A stretch of 64,000 nucleotides of DNA from the NCBI GenBank assembly GCA_002687175.1, contig NYZP01000001.1, forward strand, positions 136,734-200,733, given 5' to 3'. Below the pieces are notes generated by a model. The model was not told the origin of the DNA. It made no database searches and saw nothing but the letters and a program-made list of their open reading frames with translations. The stretch comes from Parcubacteria group bacterium (lineage in GTDB: Bacteria > Patescibacteria > ABY1 > Buchananbacterales > UBA6539). A program made the position numbers and the translations under genes. Position 1 is the first letter of the stretch; each line of letters opens with the position of its first letter. Shown piece by piece: positions 42,427 to 50,676 of the stretch.

Positions 42427-42993
42427 CTAGTTAACAATCAAAGTTCCTTCCATGCTACCATGGCCTGAGCCACAAAAAACTGAACAGAAAAACCTGAAGC
42501 TACCAGATTTATCAGCCACAAACTCAATAGTGGTTATTTCACCAGGATTTAGATCTGAATTAACCCCAAATTCAGGAATGGCAATGCCGTGTTTTACATC
42601 GATACTGTTAATAATCATTTTAACGGTATCGCCTTTATTGACCGTAATAGTTGATGGTACAAAATCCCACTGTTTGGCTACCATGTCAAAGGTCTTTATG
42701 GTTGATACTGGATCATTATCACCGGCAACATCTTCGGGGTCAGGTGGCGGTGGCGGTGCTGTATCAAGATTAGCATCACCATCGGCTTCGGGATCAGGTG
42801 GCGGTGGTGGATTATCAGTTAATGGAAAATCACCGTCTGTTTCGGGATCAGGTGGCGGTGGTACATTGTCGAGATTACCAGCTTGATCGCCCCCAGTGCC
42901 GGTAGCATCATTATTCGCCGTTCCCTGGTTTAAACAACCACTGATCACCAATCCAGTGATTAATAAGCTGAAAAGTAAGAAAAATTTTTTCAT
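42427..42993 (-). CDS. CuA-type cupredoxin lipoprotein
   Basis: 188 aa. The lipobox LVISGC near residue 20 marks a lipoprotein. A low-complexity linker follows with three PPPPDPE-type repeats, then a cupredoxin domain from about residue 95. Ligands: His in DVKHGIAIP, then FFCSVFCGSGHGSM with Cys-x3-Cys-x3-His-x2-Met. That is the CuA pattern of cytochrome oxidase subunit II and N2O reductase. No oxidase or reductase catalytic subunit is in the window, so it may act as a soluble electron or copper carrier on the outer face. Confidence 0.88.
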   Translation of the reverse strand: MKKFFLLFSLLITGLVISGCLNQGTANNDATGTGGDQAGNLDNVPPPPDPETDGDFPLTDNPPPPPDPEADGDANLDTAPPPPPDPEDVAGDNDPVSTIKTFDMVAKQWDFVPSTITVNKGDTVKMIINSIDVKHGIAIPEFGVNSDLNPGEITTIEFVADKSGSFRFFCSVFCGSGHGSMEGTLIVN

Positions 42994-43021
42994 ATTTTTT
43001 TAATTAGTTATTTAATTTATA

Positions 43022-43288
43022 TTAAGGTAATGTTTGACGGTCAGCAATTTCAGCTATTACATCACTTTCCGTCTGGGCTTGCTTACGGGCCATTGTCTCC
43101 TCATTAGATAAACGCTCGTCAACAATTGACCTAATATCTTCAACAACATCTCCGTTACCACTACCAATTGCTTTAGCCAACTCATCAAATTTATCTTCTT
43201 CTAGTCTCAAAGCCCCTTTGCTTAAATATGGAAGATTCTTTTTCAAAACCGCTGTTTTGCCTTCGGCAATTAATGTGGCCATCATCAT
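43022..43288 (-). CDS. C-terminal part of the GGDEF protein, or small coupled protein
   Basis: 88 aa, helical and acidic, no motif of its own. Its ATG overlaps the GGDEF stop (ATGA). Upstream of its start the same frame reads SDRRAKRAKAEERI, a basic helix of the kind that closes GGDEF domains, and adding one base near 43335 would fuse both frames into a 377-aa protein. Either a coupled small protein or the displaced end of the cyclase. Confidence 0.5.
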   Translation of the reverse strand: MMMATLIAEGKTAVLKKNLPYLSKGALRLEEDKFDELAKAIGSGNGDVVEDIRSIVDERLSNEETMARKQAQTESDVIAEIADRQTLP

Positions 43289-44154
43289 AATCCGTTCCTC
43301 GGCCTTAGCTCTTTTAGCCCGACGGTCAGAATATTAATCATAAAATCTTGCAGTTTCTTTATTAAGACATCTTTATCTTTTAACATTTCAGCTTTCATCT
43401 CAGCGGGTATGGCTTTAACAAAAACCTCAGCCGCTTCTTGAATGCTGGCCACACCATAATTTAAAACGGGATCTAAATCTACCGGGACAGTTTCACCATC
43501 ATCGCCTTTAATCTCAATTTTGCTATGACCAATTTGAACTTTTTTTAATAAGTCATGTACCTCCTCGTCTGGCTTTGGAGCAATGATCGCAAACTCATCC
43601 CCGCCAATACGGTAGGCAACACTTTTAAGTTTATCGTCGCTCACATCTGGTTCCTCTTCGGCAATCACCTCAGTCATATCATTGGCCATTTCTTCTAAAA
43701 TTTTATCACCACCACCATGGCCACCACCGAAGTGCTTGGTAATTTCAGGATCTTCATTATACTTACTCAAAAAACCTAGATCGATTGAAGTTACTGAAAA
43801 ATCGATTTTTCCTAAATGTTCTAAATCTTCATCACTTAATGAATCCTGTTCAAGCAATTTTAATAATTTATCATCATTATCTAAATGACCCTCTAAATTA
43901 TCATATAACCTATTAAAAAAGTTACCTCTGTTTTCCAGCCCCGTTAAGGTGTCTCGTTTTAACTTCTCAATCTGTTCTTTAAGATCTAATACTTCGCCTT
44001 CCAATTCTAATTTTTTTCTTTCGGCGGCATTAACTCTTCTTTCTCTGCGTTCATTCTCTGTTTTTGATTCAGCAAGCTCTTGCTCTAAACGAGCAATCTT
44101 TTCCGCATCGCTTTCTTTGTCTGGTGATCCAGATCCACCTTCCGGAGATACCAT
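43285..44154 (-). CDS. GGDEF domain protein (diguanylate cyclase-like)
   Basis: 289 aa. An N-terminal coiled coil (residues 15-65) leads into DTLTGLENRGNFF and, after an insertion-rich stretch with GGGHGGGDKILEEMA, the catalytic RIGGDEFAII loop. Known role: synthesis of cyclic di-GMP from two GTP. No membrane segment or PAS domain. The frame ends with VGLKELRPRNGL, probably after a frameshift near 43335. No EAL or PilZ gene is visible nearby. Confidence 0.8.
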   Translation of the reverse strand: MVSPEGGSGSPDKESDAEKIARLEQELAESKTENERRERRVNAAERKKLELEGEVLDLKEQIEKLKRDTLTGLENRGNFFNRLYDNLEGHLDNDDKLLKLLEQDSLSDEDLEHLGKIDFSVTSIDLGFLSKYNEDPEITKHFGGGHGGGDKILEEMANDMTEVIAEEEPDVSDDKLKSVAYRIGGDEFAIIAPKPDEEVHDLLKKVQIGHSKIEIKGDDGETVPVDLDPVLNYGVASIQEAAEVFVKAIPAEMKAEMLKDKDVLIKKLQDFMINILTVGLKELRPRNGL

Positions 44155-44172
44155 AATTTAAGAATTATTTAT

Positions 44173-44208
44173 AAAAAAGAATGCAAGGGCCGTATAGATC
44201 CTTGCATT
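44173..44208 (-). terminator. terminator of the 107-aa gene
   Basis: AATGCAAGG/CCTTGCATT stem, then CTTTTTT on the minus strand. It begins right at the stop codon of the gene. Confidence 0.85.
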
Positions 44209-44532
44209 TTAAGCAGAAGAGGTAGCGGTAGGTGTTTGATTTTCAGAAGTGACAGAAAAAGCAGAGCAGGTTGATGTCCAAATTTCATCAAAGTCAATCT
44301 GTCGTCCGTCAGTAAGACGGTCTAATTCTTGTTCGTTTGTGACGCCCAGGGCTTTCATCAATAAAGACAACGCAGAATCCACACCTCGTGGAGACCACCC
44401 TCTCTTTAATCCCTCGATTTGCTCCCTTGCGGTAGCGTGTGTTGATGCCTTTTTACTTGCCATCAACCTTGACGCCGGGTCCGCACGTGTCGGAAACAGC
44501 TCTATGGGTGTAAGTTTTTTTGTAGTATCCAT
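44209..44532 (-). CDS. 107-aa orphan protein
   Basis: Start at the ATG at 44532 (MDTTKKLTPIELFPTRADPA), with GGAG 9 nt upstream; longer frames would run into the promoter. The middle (TAREQIEGLKRGWSPRGVDS, MKALGVTNEQELDRLTDG) looks helical. No domain recognised. Complete stand-alone unit with promoter and terminator. Codon use is GC-richer than in the flanking genes, as for the other single-gene units. Confidence 0.6.
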   Translation of the reverse strand: MDTTKKLTPIELFPTRADPASRLMASKKASTHATAREQIEGLKRGWSPRGVDSALSLLMKALGVTNEQELDRLTDGRQIDFDEIWTSTCSAFSVTSENQTPTATSSA

Positions 44533-44568
44533 AATAACTGTCTCCATTTCCTTCTTGTGCTTAAAAAT

Positions 44569-44597
44569 ATAATACAATGGAGACCTAAAATTGTCAA
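44569..44597 (-). promoter_or_regulatory. sigma70-type promoter of the 107-aa gene
   Basis: Minus strand: TTGACA, 17-nt spacer, TATTAT. Confidence 0.8.
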
Positions 44598-44610
44598 TGA
44601 ATATTTTACA

Positions 44611-44650
44611 TAAAATAAAAAGCCCCATGTTCTTAATTTTGAACATGGGG
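44611..44650 (-). terminator. terminator of the HbpS-like gene
   Basis: CCCCATGTTC/GAACATGGGG, 10 bp perfect, 8-nt loop, then CTTTTTATTTT on the minus strand. Confidence 0.9.
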
Positions 44651-44682
44651 GTCGTGATGTTTCTCTGCAATGTCGCGGAGTG

Positions 44683-45303
44683 TTAGAGTGTGTAAGGAAC
44701 AGCGCCACCAGTTACGGTGTCAATACGGATCGCCTCCGGTGGTTCAAAGCCAGTGGCTCCGGCTATTGCGACGATCTCGTCTTGGTTAACACCGTCACCA
44801 CTTACGCCAAGGCCACCGACCAATTTTCCATTAATATAGAGCGGAACGCTTCCGGGAAATTCGATGATCCCGTGCTCGCGGTTACTGTTGCCGATCTGCC
44901 ACAAATCTCCGTCAGGCTGTGAAAGTAAGCCGATTGAATGGGAGGTTAAGGCATTTTCATCGCTAGAAAAAGCCATGGCGGTAAAAGCTTTAGATTTGGC
45001 AATACTTATGCTGCCAAACCAAGCACCGTCCATTGATCGGTGATCCATTGTCATTTCATCAATGCGAGAGACACAGAGTTCCATCCTGCAAGTCTGAGGC
45101 TTGCCCTCGGCATCCACGCGCAGTAGCGAAAGAAGACCGTTTGCCGTCGATTCCGCCTGATCTAAGATCTTATTGACCATCTGTTCCGACAGAACATTTT
45201 CCTTATCTTGACTCGAAACACTGTTGGCCAATGCTGTCAGAGGTAGCACCACGAGAAACGTGATTATGATGCTGGACTTTCGGGAAAGTAAGAGCTTCTT
45301 TAT
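44683..45303 (-). CDS. secreted GlcG/HbpS-family protein with apparent AUA start
   Basis: 206 aa if translation begins at ATA (45303-45301). That codon lies 7 nt after GGAGG and opens a textbook signal peptide, KKLLLSRKSSIIITFLVVLP followed by LTALANS. The first standard start (GTG at 45252) would remove most of it. The mature part shows SISIAKSKAFTAMAFSS, FPGSVPLYINGKLVGGLGVS and DEIVAIAGATG, the GlcG/HbpS (haem-degrading) pattern. Known members bind haem or act as sensors outside the cell. Single-gene unit with promoter and terminator. ATA could also be a mutated or misread ATG. Confidence 0.75.
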   Translation of the reverse strand: MKKLLLSRKSSIIITFLVVLPLTALANSVSSQDKENVLSEQMVNKILDQAESTANGLLSLLRVDAEGKPQTCRMELCVSRIDEMTMDHRSMDGAWFGSISIAKSKAFTAMAFSSDENALTSHSIGLLSQPDGDLWQIGNSNREHGIIEFPGSVPLYINGKLVGGLGVSGDGVNQDEIVAIAGATGFEPPEAIRIDTVTGGAVPYTL

Positions 45304-45416
45304 TGGTAATCCTCCCTTGCAAAGTTTTTACACAGTTAATATTTCTGAAATATTACTCTGTTTAATTTTCCTCCCTTTTCTCCTTTCGCTAATTGGCTGA
45401 GTGCTAATTAGTTGTT

Positions 45417-45445
45417 GTTTTACACTATTTTTTAAAAAATGTCAA
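45417..45445 (-). promoter_or_regulatory. sigma70-type promoter of the HbpS-like gene
   Basis: Minus strand: TTGACA, 17-nt spacer ending GTG, TAAAAC. The leader of over 100 nt contains a TAATATTT/AAATATTA palindrome near 45340 and purine-rich AAAGGAG-like runs without starts. Confidence 0.65.
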
Positions 45446-45478
45446 TAATAAAATAAAGGACCAAATAATCAAGGTCCT
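45446..45478 (-). terminator. terminator of glnA
   Basis: AGGACC/GGTCCT stem, 10-nt loop, followed by TTATTTTATT on the minus strand, 15 nt past the stop. Confidence 0.7.
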
Positions 45479-45493
45479 CTATTTAAAAATATA

Positions 45494-46819
45494 TTAAGCT
45501 AGATAATGCTTGTGTACTGATCGAGTGTTAGCATAGCTCTGGCAATCATCAATTTCCTCCAACACAATATCAGCATATGCCTGGTGCATGGTGCCAAGTT
45601 TATCAGCCAAGCTCTGATTATTTGAGTATTCTTGATAAGCCTCCCAGAGATTACGAGGTAACATGGTAAGTTTTTGTTCTTTAATCTCCTGTGGGCTAAG
45701 TGCCGAAAAATTTATATTTACAAAACCGGGAAATGGCAATTGTTGTTCGATACCACCTAAACCAGCAGCAATAAATCCGGCTGACATTAGATAGGGATTA
45801 GTTAAGGGATCAGGAAAACGAAACTCGGCTCTTAAAGCTTTACTCTTAGTTGTGGCATCAGCGATGGCCGGAACTCGACAAGCAGCTGATCTATTATGGG
45901 CACTAATAGAAGCTATGACTGGTGCTTCAAATCCGGGAACTAACCTGGCATATGAAACCTCGGTTGGATTAGTGATAGCGGCTAAGGCTCTGGAGCTACT
46001 TAATATCCCAGTTAAAAATTGCAGCCCCTTAACGGAAAAATTCATATCAGTGCTTTCGGCATCATAAAATAAATTTTCTTTATCACTTTGGACTGAGACA
46101 TGGCAGTGCATTCCCGAACCGTTTCGATTATGATATGGCTTTGGTAAAAAAGTTACATCGTAACCAAATTTTCTGGCTACTTTGTGTACCATTAATTTGT
46201 AGTACTGAATTCTGTCAGCATTTCTTTCCGCACGATCATATTTCCAATTAGTTTCAAACTGTTCATCTCCAACTTCCGTATGAGCTCGTTCAATCTCAAA
46301 ATTCATCTGGTTAAGGACATTTGAAATTTCAGTAATAATCAAAGTTCGAGGATCTTTGGGGTTAAAATAATTTGAATTTCCACCACCTTTAGTAAACCCC
46401 TGCTCATGAGATATAAAGTATGATTCTGGCTCACTGCCCATAAAAAGTTTACCACCGCCCCAAACCCGTTCAAGTTCTGTCTGTAAACGTACCAGTTGAC
46501 TTCTGGCACAATTAGGATGTGGTTGATGATCAACCGTCTGAATATTACAAATAATCATATATTCGGCTTTCTCCGAATCGGCAAATTTTTGTGGTATTTG
46601 AACTAAGGTTTCTGGAACACCAACCAAGATAGAGTCCGAACTCTCAATGCTATTAATGCCAGAAAAGCTGGAACCATCGTAAGCCATCCCTGAACTGACA
46701 ATCTCGTTTAACCTTGAAGTATGAGATATAATCTCCTTAAAACTGCCTGATAAATCAGTAACCATTACTTTTAGAATAGCGTCCTCCTTAACTATCATGT
46801 TTATATCTAGTTGTGACAT
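45494..46819 (-). CDS. glnA: glutamine synthetase type I
   Basis: 441 aa. YDGSSFSG, MGSEPESYF, HTEVGDEQFE, NRNGSGMHCHVSV, TNPTEVSYARLVPGFEAP and AEFRFPDP cover the metal- and ATP-binding motifs. The adenylylation-site region of the beta form is not evident, and the length fits the shorter alpha type. Known role: ATP-dependent ammonium assimilation into glutamine. Stand-alone gene; minus-strand TTGAAT, 17-nt spacer and TAATAA upstream near 46843-46872 may be its promoter. Confidence 0.95.
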   Translation of the reverse strand: MSQLDINMIVKEDAILKVMVTDLSGSFKEIISHTSRLNEIVSSGMAYDGSSFSGINSIESSDSILVGVPETLVQIPQKFADSEKAEYMIICNIQTVDHQPHPNCARSQLVRLQTELERVWGGGKLFMGSEPESYFISHEQGFTKGGGNSNYFNPKDPRTLIITEISNVLNQMNFEIERAHTEVGDEQFETNWKYDRAERNADRIQYYKLMVHKVARKFGYDVTFLPKPYHNRNGSGMHCHVSVQSDKENLFYDAESTDMNFSVKGLQFLTGILSSSRALAAITNPTEVSYARLVPGFEAPVIASISAHNRSAACRVPAIADATTKSKALRAEFRFPDPLTNPYLMSAGFIAAGLGGIEQQLPFPGFVNINFSALSPQEIKEQKLTMLPRNLWEAYQEYSNNQSLADKLGTMHQAYADIVLEEIDDCQSYANTRSVHKHYLA

Positions 46820-46885
46820 AAAAATATTTGAGTTTAATCTTTAAATAGTTTATTATCTTACACTAATTAAAGATTCAAAGCAAAT

Positions 46886-46921
46886 AAAAAAAATCAGCCG
46901 TCATATGTTGATTACAGCTAA
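46886..46921 (-). terminator. terminator of the spermidine-synthase-like gene
   Basis: TTAGCTGT/ACGGCTGA stem (two G-T pairs), 12-nt loop, then TTTTTTTT on the minus strand. Confidence 0.75.
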
Positions 46922-46933
46922 TTTTTAATTAAG

Positions 46934-48472
46934 CTAATTTTTAAGAGAATCTTTGATATAGGAAAAAGCCATGGATTCGGTCATAAATTCTACGGGTGCT
47001 TTATCGTCGGTCAAAGTTATCAGCTTGTCACTGTAATTTATTTTCTCGGTTTTTTCAATCATCACTAACGTTAAGTCAGATAATTCCGGATTGACTGTTT
47101 TATTACTGATCGAGTTAAAATCAAGCTCCGTCTGTGAGGCAGTTATTAAATAGTTCCAGCTATTGTCCGATAGCGAAGTTAAATAAGTATGATCGAAAAC
47201 ACTGGCAATAGTATTAGAAATTGAATTTAATAAATCTGACTGCCTAACGATAGAATTAACATTAATCGTAATCAAACCATTATCAGTTAGCCTGTCTTTA
47301 ATTAGAGTCCAAAATTCTTGGGTGGTTAAAGTCCAGGGTATATACAATTCCTTTTGATAAGCATCAACTATTACTAAGTCATATTTGTCTTCGCTAACAG
47401 AATTACGTAAAAACATCCGTCCATCTTGATTATAAATATTAACTTTTGAGCTATCTAATCCAAAATATTCTTCGCCAGCATTAATTACTTTTTGATCAAT
47501 TTCAACTCCATCTATAATAATTTCATCTTGAAAAAAATAGTTTAACTGACTGGCAATTGTTCCACCAGCTAAACCAATGACCAAAACTCTCTTTTGACTA
47601 TTTGTTTCTATTAAATATGGCAGTAGATTAATATTATCAAAATAGTTACCGGTTAAAATACTGCCATGACGTTTAACTGACTGGACTCCGCCACCTTCAT
47701 TATAAACCAAAAATCTGTCTCCCTGGTTGTTCTGAAAAACACTAATATATTGATAGGCTGATTCATCTTCAAAAATTAAATCGGCGTTATCTTTAATACC
47801 AAGCTGGGCCGAATAAAATGCCAGAAATAAAAATAGTAATATACTGCCTAAACGAAACTTTATATTAATAAAACCTAAGCTTCCTAAAACAATTAACACC
47901 ATAGCAAAAATATTAATCGTCGCCTTGGTGCCTAAAACCGGAATAAAATACAAAGTTGGTAAAAAGGTTCCTAAAATACTACCGATGGTTGAAACGGCAA
48001 AAATTGTACCGGCCATTTGTCCAATATTTTCTTTCTCTAGGAGAGAATATAATTTAATTATAAAAGGACTAACCATTCCTAAAATAAACAAGGGGATTGC
48101 AAAAAGAATTACTGTTACAATTAACGATGAAATAAAAATTACTACAGATGCTGTTTGTAAATTAGAAATTCCTAAATCAACAAATGAGGTCAGTGGCTTT
48201 ATCACCATTGGAATGACTAAAAGTAAAATTCCAGCCAGCAGAATTAATTTAAGTAAAATATTAATCTGGGGTTTTTTATCAGCTAATTTTCCACCTAGGT
48301 AATAACCCAAAGATAAAGCAATTAAAACTACGCCAATAATATTTGTCCAAACAAATAATGATGTCCCGAAGTATGGTGCTAACAACCTGGAAGCTGATAT
48401 TTCCATGGCCATAATCGCAAAGCCGGCAACAAAGCTGATAAGTAACAAAAGACGAGGTGATGATTTAATCAT
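46934..48472 (-). CDS. membrane-fused spermidine synthase-like protein
   Basis: 512 aa. The N-terminal half has about seven or eight membrane helices (first near residues 9-28, AMEISASRLLAPYFGTSLFVWT). The C-terminal half is a SpeE-like Rossmann domain: RVLVIGLAGGTIASQLNYFF, VEIDQKVINAGEEYFGL and YDLVIVDAYQKELYIPWTLT. Known: such fused proteins are widespread, but whether they make polyamines is unproven; the aspartate that binds polyamine in true SpeE falls in the VDAY motif here. Envelope-associated methyl- or aminopropyltransferase is possible. Confidence 0.85.
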   Translation of the reverse strand: MIKSSPRLLLLISFVAGFAIMAMEISASRLLAPYFGTSLFVWTNIIGVVLIALSLGYYLGGKLADKKPQINILLKLILLAGILLLVIPMVIKPLTSFVDLGISNLQTASVVIFISSLIVTVILFAIPLFILGMVSPFIIKLYSLLEKENIGQMAGTIFAVSTIGSILGTFLPTLYFIPVLGTKATINIFAMVLIVLGSLGFINIKFRLGSILLFLFLAFYSAQLGIKDNADLIFEDESAYQYISVFQNNQGDRFLVYNEGGGVQSVKRHGSILTGNYFDNINLLPYLIETNSQKRVLVIGLAGGTIASQLNYFFQDEIIIDGVEIDQKVINAGEEYFGLDSSKVNIYNQDGRMFLRNSVSEDKYDLVIVDAYQKELYIPWTLTTQEFWTLIKDRLTDNGLITINVNSIVRQSDLLNSISNTIASVFDHTYLTSLSDNSWNYLITASQTELDFNSISNKTVNPELSDLTLVMIEKTEKINYSDKLITLTDDKAPVEFMTESMAFSYIKDSLKN

Positions 48473-48520
48473 AAGTTAATAATATAAATCTTCATATTTT
48501 AATATTAAACTAAAATATAA

Positions 48521-48948
48521 TCAAAGTAAAAAATTTTTAATATATGACGTCGGCAAACCGCAGTCTTTGGCTCCTTGAACCACTGTTTTTCGGTACTGGT
48601 GCTAGGTAGATCAATCTTTTCCTGATTTTTTTTGAAATAAACAATTGCTTCAATCACTTTACCCTCGTTGTTTTTTATTTTGAAATTATTTCTACCATAA
48701 TAACCAGGGTAGCCTTCATGAAAATCAAGAGCGTCTAAATCATTTTGACTAATATCGTAAACTCCTCCCCAAACCACATCACCAGGAGACTTTATAATAT
48801 TTGCTACTGAGCCATCCCATTTTTTAGCATAACCTTCATAAACAAATTTAAAATCTTCAAGCAAGGCCGGCATCATAAATTTACTGTCAAGACAACGCTC
48901 TTTGATTTGCTTATGATTTAAATTTGATCCGTAGGCAAAATATAACAT
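48521..48948 (-). pseudogene. gamma-glutamylcyclotransferase-like protein with 3' frameshift
   Basis: The ATG at 48948 starts MLYFAYGSNLNHKQ, the GGCT/AIG2 signature, followed by GGVYDISQNDLDALDFHEG with the catalytic glutamate. After LPSTS the frame changes: one added base near 48600 restores YRKTVVQGAKDCGLPTSYIK and a stop at 48521, the usual family end. As read, the frame runs on to 48505 with an unrelated tail. The joined gene is 142 aa. Decay or sequence error; the catalytic part is unaffected. Confidence 0.75.
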
Positions 48949-48989
48949 AAAAAATATAAAAAAAGAAGAACTAAGCTCCCAACTACGGT

Positions 48990-49304
48990 CTAGTCCACCC
49001 ACATCGGCGTTTTTGGGAGGTTTTTGGGGTATAAATTCGGAGTGAAATAACGCAGTACGGTCGGGGTAAATGAGACAAATGAGACAGTATAAAAAGGAAC
49101 AAAATATAAATCAAAAATGTAATACAACAAAAAGCCCCAAATAAGCGTAATTTGACAGTATTTAAAAAGTGGTAGATAATTAATACAACGGTAGCGATGT
49201 CCTCTTTTACGAAAGAGGATCAACATCAAAAGCCATTCTGATAAGTCAGAGAAATTTCTCGACTTTTTAGTTTGGCTTTTTTTCGTGGAGTTTTTTCTTC
49301 TCAT
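48990..49304 (-). CDS. doubtful ORF at the left edge of the phage-like island
   Basis: 104 codons starting MRRKNSTKKSQTKKSRNFSD, basic at the start, hydrophobic in the middle (ITLIWGFLLYYIFDLYFV). No SD, no recognised domain. It fills the space between the cyclotransferase and the island and may be a recombinase-end remnant or chance. Confidence 0.2.
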   Translation of the reverse strand: MRRKNSTKKSQTKKSRNFSDLSEWLLMLILFRKRGHRYRCINYLPLFKYCQITLIWGFLLYYIFDLYFVPFYTVSFVSFTPTVLRYFTPNLYPKNLPKTPMWVD

Positions 49305-49349
49305 TAATTAAGTCATCTAAAAAGACTAATTAATAACTTTTTCAAAGAT

Positions 49350-50675
49350 ATGAAAGAGAAAAAACTTAAGGTGGTGCAGGTATCCACCAACCAACTAAAA
49401 CCTGCGACTTATAATCCAAGGAAATGGAATCAAAGTGCAATTGATCAGTTAACCGAAAGCGTTAAGCGATTCGGATTAGTTGATCCAATCATCTGTAATT
49501 CCTCTCCTAAACGCCATAACATTGTTATTGGCGGACATTTTCGTTTAAAGGTCGTCAAAGATTTAAAAATCAAAGAAGTTCCAGTTGTCTATTTAGACAT
49601 CCCCGACATTAAAAAAGAAAAGGAACTTAACCTCCGTCTTAATAAAAATGTCGGGGAGTTTGATATGGATTTGTTAGCCAAATTTGATGAGAACTTCCTA
49701 TCCGACCTTGGTTTCAACAGTGAAGATTTAGATGAGATATTTGAGATTGAAGATAATCCGGAAAAATTTGATCTCAAAAAAGAGCTAGAAAAACTAGACA
49801 TCAAAAAAATTGAGATTAAAAAGCAAGATATTTGGAAACTTGGTAATTCAAAATTAATGTGTGGTGATAGCACCATAGAAGCTGATGTGTTAAAGCTCAT
49901 GGCTGGCGAAAAAGCGGTTATGTGCTTTACGGATCCGCCTTATATTTTAGATTATCTTCGTGGGAAAAAGAAAAATGGTAAGGTGACGGAAGGATTTGGC
50001 CTAAAACGAGATCGAAAGTATCTTGAAACTGATGTCCTGCCCGACAATTTCACTGAACTTTGGATGAATAGTATTTCTAAAATTCAGAAAAAAGATTTCT
50101 CAATTATTATTTTTGAAAATCCTAAAAATCTCCGTACTATTTGGAACGAAATGGAAAAACACTGGAAGTATCGCAATACTATTGTTTGGCATTTACCAAA
50201 TCGTGTTCAGGGATTTGCCGCAAAGTATAAATTCTTCAATAAGCACGACATCGCTCTTGTTGGCACCAAAGGCAAGACGCCAATAAATATTGAACCCGAA
50301 GATCCTTTATTTCAAGAAGAATATGAGAATGCATTATTTGCCACCTCGGGTACTCCTACATGGGAATCATATAAAAAAGGAAAGAAATATTGCCCAACTG
50401 ATTTCATTGACTATAAAGCCAGCGATGAAAAAAGCTCCGGCCAAGGAATTATCTTTGGTACTAAGCCAATAGAAATATTAATTCCCTATATCAAAGTTCT
50501 CACTAAGAGAGATGATTTAATTGTGGAACCTTTCGGCGGAAGTGGATCAACTCTTATTGCGGCCACAAAAATGAAACGGAGATGCTATATCATGGAGAAA
50601 TCCCCTGTCTATGCTGAGGTAATTAAAAAACGTTGGGAAAAACTAACTGGTCAAAAAGCAAGGAGGGTTAAATAA
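49350..50675 (+). CDS. ParB-like nuclease domain fused to a DNA methyltransferase
   Basis: 441 aa. Residues 1-100 form a ParB/sulfiredoxin-like domain (NQLKPATYNPRKWNQSAIDQ, VIGGHFRLKVVKDL). Residues 165-441 are an N4-cytosine/N6-adenine methyltransferase with LMCGDST, motif IV TDPPYI and, after it, motif I VEPFGGSGSTLIAATKM, the beta-class order. Known: this fusion is common in phages and prophages, where it protects DNA. Opposite strand to its neighbours and directly followed by terminase genes, so it belongs to a phage-derived island. Confidence 0.9.
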   Translation: MKEKKLKVVQVSTNQLKPATYNPRKWNQSAIDQLTESVKRFGLVDPIICNSSPKRHNIVIGGHFRLKVVKDLKIKEVPVVYLDIPDIKKEKELNLRLNKNVGEFDMDLLAKFDENFLSDLGFNSEDLDEIFEIEDNPEKFDLKKELEKLDIKKIEIKKQDIWKLGNSKLMCGDSTIEADVLKLMAGEKAVMCFTDPPYILDYLRGKKKNGKVTEGFGLKRDRKYLETDVLPDNFTELWMNSISKIQKKDFSIIIFENPKNLRTIWNEMEKHWKYRNTIVWHLPNRVQGFAAKYKFFNKHDIALVGTKGKTPINIEPEDPLFQEEYENALFATSGTPTWESYKKGKKYCPTDFIDYKASDEKSSGQGIIFGTKPIEILIPYIKVLTKRDDLIVEPFGGSGSTLIAATKMKRRCYIMEKSPVYAEVIKKRWEKLTGQKARRVK

Positions 50676-50676
50676 T

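Noticed and set aside
42452..42886. Gly/Ser-rich + strand ORF of 144 codons
   Set aside because: Antisense shadow of the PPPPDPE linker of the cupredoxin gene.
45385..45410. TTAGCACTC on the minus strand, half of a CIRCE heat-shock operator
   Set aside because: The second half (GAGTGCTAA after nine bases) is absent.
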